Shown here piece by piece: positions 7,316 through 11,457 of a stretch of 11,457 nucleotides of DNA. The stretch's first letter is position 1. Every line of letters begins with the position of its first letter. A model generated the notes under the pieces. The model did no database searches. It was not told where the DNA came from and saw nothing but the letters and a program-made list of their open reading frames with translations. The DNA comes from an uncultured Planctomycetaceae bacterium (GTDB lineage: Bacteria > Planctomycetota > Planctomycetia > Pirellulales > UBA1268): positions 1-11,457 of the forward strand of contig CALCGM010000150.1 in NCBI GenBank assembly GCA_937900985.1. The letters are read 5' to 3'. Both the position numbers and the translations under genes were made by a program.

Positions 7316-8443
7316 TCACTGGCCGAGATACTTCGCCAGAATCCCACGGGCCCGTGCGGGATCCCGCGTGCCCAAGACGATCGCTCGGCCGTCGCGAAAG
7401 AGGGTCAGGCTGACCTCGGGCTCGACGTCAGCCCGGAGCATCCAGGGGGTTGTCGTGATCGTGCAGACGCCCTGCAGCGATCGGGCCACCGCCTCGAGAT
7501 CGACACGCCCGCCCGCCGAGGCGGCAACCTGCACCGCCTCCCTGCCACACAGCACGGTGGCCGCGCCGGCTGCCTGCCGGCTGAGCCACGGTGTCTCGCC
7601 GCCGCGACAGGTCGGGCAGCCCTCGGCAGCCAGAGGCACCAGGTCAACGGTGCGCCAGCGTCCGCTCCAGAGTTCGAAGACGAGCATGCGGCCGTCCACG
7701 CAGCCTGCCCGATCGACCGGGTCGGTGGCCAGCAGTTTGATGGCCTCAGCCGCCTGCACCGCACCGACCACCATCGCCACGGGCCCGAGGATTCCGGCCG
7801 TCTGGCAGGTGGGCAGCTCACCTGGCGCTGGTGGCTCCGGCACCAGGCATCGCAGACACGCGGTCGTGCCGGGCAGGATGGCAAACACGCGGCCCTCAGC
7901 ACCGATCGCCCCGCCGTAGATCCAGGGCAGCTGCCGCGTGCAGCACCACTCGTTGATCAAAAACCTAGCCTCGAAGTTGTCGCTGCCGTCGATCACGAGG
8001 TCGACGTCGCGGAGGAGCTCATCGCAGCTCTCGGCTGTGAGATCCTGCACCCGTGGGTCGAGCTCCGCCTGGTGGTCGATCGAAGCCAGCTGCGCCGCCG
8101 CGGCCACCGCCTTGGGCATCCCCGCCAGGACATCGGCCTCGTTGAGCAGGAGCTGCCTCGGCAGGTTGGACAGTTCGGCAAGATCCCGATCAATCAGCCG
8201 CAGCTTTCGCACACCGGCCCGCAGCAGGGCCGTCGCGGAAGCACCACCCAGGGCGCCCACGCCCACAATGGCCACGCGAGCCTCGCGGAGCCGCCCCTGG
8301 CCGGCCTCGCCAAACGGCTCGAACCGCACCTGACGGGAATACCGCTCGCGGTCGTCAGCAAGGTCGCCGTGCTGCTGCATGCCGTCGCTGCCCCTTCTGC
8401 ATCCCTGAGCTGCCTCTTCCCGATCGCTCTGCTCAGACGGCAT
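7316..8443 (-). CDS. ThiF/MoeB/HesA-family E1-like adenylyltransferase
   Basis: A 375-aa cytoplasmic enzyme of the ThiF/MoeB family, which adenylates the C-terminal glycine of a ubiquitin-like sulfur carrier (ThiS, MoaD or similar) for sulfur transfer. Seen: RYSRQVRF (34-41), nucleotide loop GVGALGG (61-67), IDRD (84-87), LSNLPRQ (91-97), PKA with Lys111, DGSDNFEARFLIN (152-164, Asp152 a likely metal ligand), and zinc pairs CLRC (196/199) and CPTC (276/279). Cys213 in PTCQTAGILGP matches the position of the ThiF active cysteine. A roughly 85-residue C-terminal domain (290-375, ending ARGILAKYLG) follows the zinc site. The ATG at 8443 overlaps the upstream gene by 11 bp and has GGGAG 10 nt before it; ATG 8380 (22nd codon) with AAGGGG is an alternative. 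ThiF, MoeB or another carrier role cannot be separated; no carrier gene is in the window. Confidence 0.88.
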   Translation of the reverse strand: MPSEQSDREEAAQGCRRGSDGMQQHGDLADDRERYSRQVRFEPFGEAGQGRLREARVAIVGVGALGGASATALLRAGVRKLRLIDRDLAELSNLPRQLLLNEADVLAGMPKAVAAAAQLASIDHQAELDPRVQDLTAESCDELLRDVDLVIDGSDNFEARFLINEWCCTRQLPWIYGGAIGAEGRVFAILPGTTACLRCLVPEPPAPGELPTCQTAGILGPVAMVVGAVQAAEAIKLLATDPVDRAGCVDGRMLVFELWSGRWRTVDLVPLAAEGCPTCRGGETPWLSRQAAGAATVLCGREAVQVAASAGGRVDLEAVARSLQGVCTITTTPWMLRADVEPEVSLTLFRDGRAIVLGTRDPARARGILAKYLGQ

Positions 8444-9422
8444 AGCCGGCCGGCTCCCAGAGGGGCGCGGCGTCGCCTGCCAGCCAGGCGGCCATGTCGG
8501 CCTGCAGACGGTCGCAGCCTCGTCGCTGCTCCTGCATCGTCACCCCACCCGCCCCCCGAGGCAAGGGCCGGCGAATGACGACCGGCAGCGAGGCTGGCTG
8601 CCTCCAGGCCTCGTGCGGGAGGCCGGCCTGAGAAACCACGACAGCCAGGAAGTCGATGCCCTCCAGACCGCCAGGCTGCTTCGCGACGGACGTTGGCGCC
8701 GCATCTCCTTCCAGCTGCAGGCCGAGCTGCATCGTGCCACGAAAGCTCCGCCAGGCCGCCAGGGATTCCAGATGCGGAGGCTTCACAACGACGAAACCGA
8801 CTGAGGGGTGCACGGCCAGCCGCGCGACTTCTCTGCCCGCCTGCTCGCCAGTCAACTCAGCGGGCAGGTCTGCAACGAGCAACACGCCCTCGGCATCCGC
8901 CGCCTCACAGACCGCCTCTGAGGGCATCGCTGTCCAGACGGCCACGGCAGCGTCACGGGCACTCGCCACCACCGCCGCCGCCTCCGCCGCCTGGAGTCCG
9001 CGTCCGTCGCCAATCGTGATCACTCGCGGCACATACCGCCGCCCATCGAGCCGAAAGGCACCGTTGCGGTGCCCCAGCCGGCAGACGCCCACCATCTGGG
9101 AGTGGTTCGTGCTGCGGCCACTGCCGTCGGTGAGGCACACCGCAAGTTCGTAGCGATTGGGCAACTCCGGAGACCAGAAGCCGGGCTCAACAAGAATCGC
9201 CTCGCCGGTTGCCGCCCCTGTCACACCGGCTTCAGGCGGGGGGAGCATGCGGAGGCGGGCCGTCGTCGGCAGCGTTGCAGCATGCCGGCAGCGCGGCCCT
9301 CGCAGCGTCCCTTCGAGCGACACCGTGGCATCGAGCAGCCGCACATACACCACCGCACGCATGTCGTCAGCCCGCCCCAGGATGACGGCAAGTCGCGGAG
9401 GTTGGGGGTCGACACTGCTCAC
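8433..9422 (-). CDS. Unrecognised protein with faint GH2-like architecture
   Basis: A 329-aa protein I cannot assign to a named family. No signal peptide or membrane segment is seen, so it is probably cytoplasmic. Several blocks recall glycoside hydrolase family 2 in the right order: EPGFWSPELPNRYEL (79-93, like the sandwich-domain 'P.LWSPE.P.LY'), GAFRLDGRRYVPR (121-133, like 'F.LNGKP..LRG'), CEAADAEGVLLVADLP (172-187, like 'CDE.GL.V..E.P') and HPSVGFVVVKPP (205-216, where active enzymes have 'HPS...W..GNE'). The catalytic GNE motif is not visible, so any GH2 relic would be non-catalytic. This homology is inference. The GTG start overlaps the synthetase stop as GTGA (9419-9422), and the C-terminus overlaps thiF by 11 bp, so the gene is the middle member of a coupled operon. 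Residues 144-155 are Ala-rich, encoded by a GCC-type run. Confidence 0.75.
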   Translation of the reverse strand: MSSVDPQPPRLAVILGRADDMRAVVYVRLLDATVSLEGTLRGPRCRHAATLPTTARLRMLPPPEAGVTGAATGEAILVEPGFWSPELPNRYELAVCLTDGSGRSTNHSQMVGVCRLGHRNGAFRLDGRRYVPRVITIGDGRGLQAAEAAAVVASARDAAVAVWTAMPSEAVCEAADAEGVLLVADLPAELTGEQAGREVARLAVHPSVGFVVVKPPHLESLAAWRSFRGTMQLGLQLEGDAAPTSVAKQPGGLEGIDFLAVVVSQAGLPHEAWRQPASLPVVIRRPLPRGAGGVTMQEQRRGCDRLQADMAAWLAGDAAPLWEPAGYAV

Positions 9423-11068
9423 GCCGTGCCCTCCGCAGCGAAGTGGTCTGCGGCGATCGTGGTCACACCCTTGAGATCGAGTTTGCCGGAGCCGAGCGCA
9501 GGAATCGCATCGATCTCCGCAAAACTGTCGGGCGACGGGATCCAGAGATTCGGCAGCCCGGCAGCCGCGAGCCGCTGGCAGACCTCGCGGGGCGAAAGCT
9601 CCATCGGCAGATGCAAGACCACGAGCCGCTCGCCCTTCTTCACATCGCGAACGGCGGCCACAACGGCCAGCAGCTGCCCGTCGGTCGCCCCCAGCACGTC
9701 GTTGAGCTTCTCCTCCACCGTCACGTGCGGCACCATCTCGCCACCAATCTTGGAGAAGCGGCTTTCACGGCCGGTGATCGTTATGAATCCCTCCGCATCA
9801 AGCTTGGCCACGTCGCCGGTGCAGTACCAGCCATCGCGGATCGCCCGCTCGGTGAGGTCGGGCCGGTCGAGGTAGCCCTGCATCACATTCGGTCCGCGAA
9901 TCCAGAGCAGCCCTTCCTGACCCACGGGCAGCTCGTCGGTCGGCTCCGACGCATCCCGCGGCGAGATGCGAGCCCGACAGCCTGCGATCGGCCGCCCCAC
10001 CGTTCCCTCACGGGCATCGACCGGCCGACCTGGAACATGCCGAGACGGGGGCACATTGGCCGCCACGAGCGGGGAGAGCTCGGTGGCCCCGTAGGCCTCC
10101 CAGGGCCGCACGCCAAACTTCTTCTCGAAGGCCTCCCGCACCTCGTTGGGGAGCCGCTCCGCCGAGGCAAACACAACCTCCAGCGACGTGAAGTCTTCCG
10201 GCGGGGTGCGGCGAATGTAGGTCCGCAGGAAGGTCGGTGTCGTCATCAGGATCGTGGCGTGATGCTCCCTCGCCAGCGCACCGATCGCCTGAGCATCAAG
10301 CGGATTGACGTGATAGACGCAGGCCGGCTCCAGCGCCAGTGGAATCCAGAGCGTGGCCATGTAGCCGTAGGAGTGGAAGAAAGGCAGCGACCCGACTGCC
10401 ACATCGCCCGCTGAGAGGTGCACCAGCCGGTCGACCGCCTGCACGTTGGAGCCCACATTGTTGACCGAGAGCACAACCCCCTTGGGATCGCCTGTCGAGC
10501 CTGAGGTGAAGATCACCGTCAGCACATCGTCAGCCGCGATACGGTCGAGGCCGAGCTGCGACTCAAGCATGCCGATCGGCAGCAGCTTTGCCTGCACCAC
10601 CGCTGCCAGCCGGTCTGCCAGCGTCAACTTCTTCTTCAGCGACGCCGCATCGAGCAGGGTGTCGCCAACACTCAGATTCACCTTCTGGAGAAACGTCGGG
10701 CTGGAGATCACATGCTTCAGCCCCGCCAGGCGAATGCAGGTGTCGAGGATCGACTGGCTGACGGTGTAGTTGAGGTTGACCGCAACGCGTCCTGAAAGGG
10801 CGAGGGCGGCATTGACCACGACGGCAGCCGCGGTCGGTGGCAGAAACACCCCCACCCGCTTCTCGGCTGGGTCGAGTTCTCGCTCCAGCACCCGCCGGGC
10901 CGCCAGGATCCGCAGGAGCAGCTCACTCCCGGAGAGCCGCGTCCCCAACGAATCGGCCACTTTCAGCCGCGGCCCCGCACTCCGCAGGGACCGCAGCATG
11001 CGACGCTGCAAAACCATGGGTGTGCCAAGTTCGTCGGTCGGCTGCGTTGGCTGGCTGCTCGTCGACAT
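9419..11068 (-). CDS. AMP-forming acyl-ACP/acyl-CoA synthetase, Aas C-terminal type
   Basis: An ANL-superfamily ligase of 549 aa that activates a carboxylic acid, probably a fatty acid, as acyl-AMP and passes it to ACP or CoA. Start ATG 11068 has GAGG 9 nt upstream; a TTG at 11083 overlaps that site. Motifs: P-loop FTSGSTGDPKG (187-197), LPFFHSYGYMATL (228-240), YGATELSP (326-333), GPNVMQGYLDRP (392-403), GWYCTGDVAKLD (413-424), hinge GRESRFSKIGGEMV (433-446), and a C-terminal PALGSGKLDLKGV with Lys529 as the likely adenylation lysine. The hinge and the ending resemble the C-terminal domain of E. coli Aas (2-acyl-GPE acyltransferase/acyl-ACP synthetase) more than FadD. The PlsC acyltransferase domain of Aas is absent. 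First gene of a three-gene operon. A fatty acid salvage role is plausible; another acid substrate is possible. Confidence 0.88.
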   Translation of the reverse strand: MSTSSQPTQPTDELGTPMVLQRRMLRSLRSAGPRLKVADSLGTRLSGSELLLRILAARRVLERELDPAEKRVGVFLPPTAAAVVVNAALALSGRVAVNLNYTVSQSILDTCIRLAGLKHVISSPTFLQKVNLSVGDTLLDAASLKKKLTLADRLAAVVQAKLLPIGMLESQLGLDRIAADDVLTVIFTSGSTGDPKGVVLSVNNVGSNVQAVDRLVHLSAGDVAVGSLPFFHSYGYMATLWIPLALEPACVYHVNPLDAQAIGALAREHHATILMTTPTFLRTYIRRTPPEDFTSLEVVFASAERLPNEVREAFEKKFGVRPWEAYGATELSPLVAANVPPSRHVPGRPVDAREGTVGRPIAGCRARISPRDASEPTDELPVGQEGLLWIRGPNVMQGYLDRPDLTERAIRDGWYCTGDVAKLDAEGFITITGRESRFSKIGGEMVPHVTVEEKLNDVLGATDGQLLAVVAAVRDVKKGERLVVLHLPMELSPREVCQRLAAAGLPNLWIPSPDSFAEIDAIPALGSGKLDLKGVTTIAADHFAAEGTA

Positions 11069-11207
11069 GCAAAGGGTCCTCAAGGTGCCGGTGAACGTTC
11101 CAGGTGAGCAAATCGGGCCCTGGGTTCCGCAGGCCCTCCCCCGTCAGTAGAATCGCGACGTTTTCCCCGCAATCTCCGCTGTTGTAGCCCCTCGAGCCCA
11201 CACCGTC
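11069..11207. promoter_or_regulatory. Divergent promoter region between the synthetase operon and leuS
   Basis: These 139 bp must drive the minus-strand synthetase operon and plus-strand leuS. TAGAAT at 11148-11153 resembles a -10 box for leuS; the best -35 position, 17 bp upstream, reads TTCCGC (11125-11130), which is weak. A bulged hairpin, GGGC-CTG-loop-CAG-GCCC, spans 11115-11136. It overlaps that weak -35 on the leuS side and falls in the likely leader or promoter on the synthetase side. No T-box, tRNA-like or leader-peptide structure was recognised. Confidence 0.35.

Positions 11208-11457
<250 letters not shown>

Noticed and set aside
6202..7347. 381-codon minus-strand open frame opposite the ATPase
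   Set aside because: It lies opposite Walker, signature and switch motifs of a clear ABC ATPase, and its own translation is low in structure and unrecognised.
8965..8991. GCC/CCG-rich run resembling a triplet repeat
   Set aside because: It is imperfect and simply encodes an Ala-rich helix within the GH2-like protein; not a distinct repeat element.
11069..11207. T-box or leucine leader peptide upstream of leuS
   Set aside because: No leucine codon run, T-box sequence or competing terminator was found in this short region.

Overview
The window looks like chromosomal DNA from a planctomycete, probably of the Pirellulaceae type. It is GC-rich throughout, uses GTG and TTG starts, encodes a DUF1207-type outer-membrane protein (a family I associate mainly with Planctomycetes), and carries a leucyl-tRNA synthetase of the 'GLHVGHPEGY' type. 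This placement is inference from protein character; no rRNA is present. No tRNA gene, CRISPR array, insertion sequence or phage gene was seen.

Layout. (1) 1-186: the C-terminal end of the replicative helicase DnaB, plus strand, running into (2) a convergent minus-strand pair: tsaD (tRNA t6A synthesis), preceded on the same strand by a DUF1207 beta-barrel protein gene. (3) 2529-2781: a divergent intergenic region, then a small stand-alone flavin reductase domain protein on the plus strand. (4) 3416-7311: a complete plus-strand sugar-type ABC import operon in the order lipoprotein binding protein, permease, double ATPase, with tight spacing (36 bp, then 5 bp). No kinase, isomerase or regulator accompanies it. 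(5) 7316-11068: a minus-strand three-gene cluster, read as acyl-ACP/acyl-CoA synthetase (Aas C-terminal type), then an unrecognised protein with faint glycoside hydrolase family 2 traces, then a ThiF/MoeB-type E1-like adenylyltransferase. The three genes overlap by 4 and 11 bp, so they are very probably co-transcribed and translationally coupled. (6) 11208-11457: the divergent start of leuS, cut by the window end.

How the parts work together. The ABC operon should bring a sugar or sugar-like compound across the inner membrane, energised by one canonical and one degenerate ATP site. The housekeeping genes dnaB, tsaD and leuS frame the window. The most unusual part is the synthetase / GH2-like / ThiF cluster. 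It places two AMP-forming carboxylate-activating enzymes around a protein that keeps the landmarks of a glycosidase fold but has lost the expected catalytic motif. Its function cannot be deduced from the sequence alone; a coupled, undescribed pathway is possible, but so is simple co-transcription of unrelated genes. All intergenic stretches are under 300 bases.
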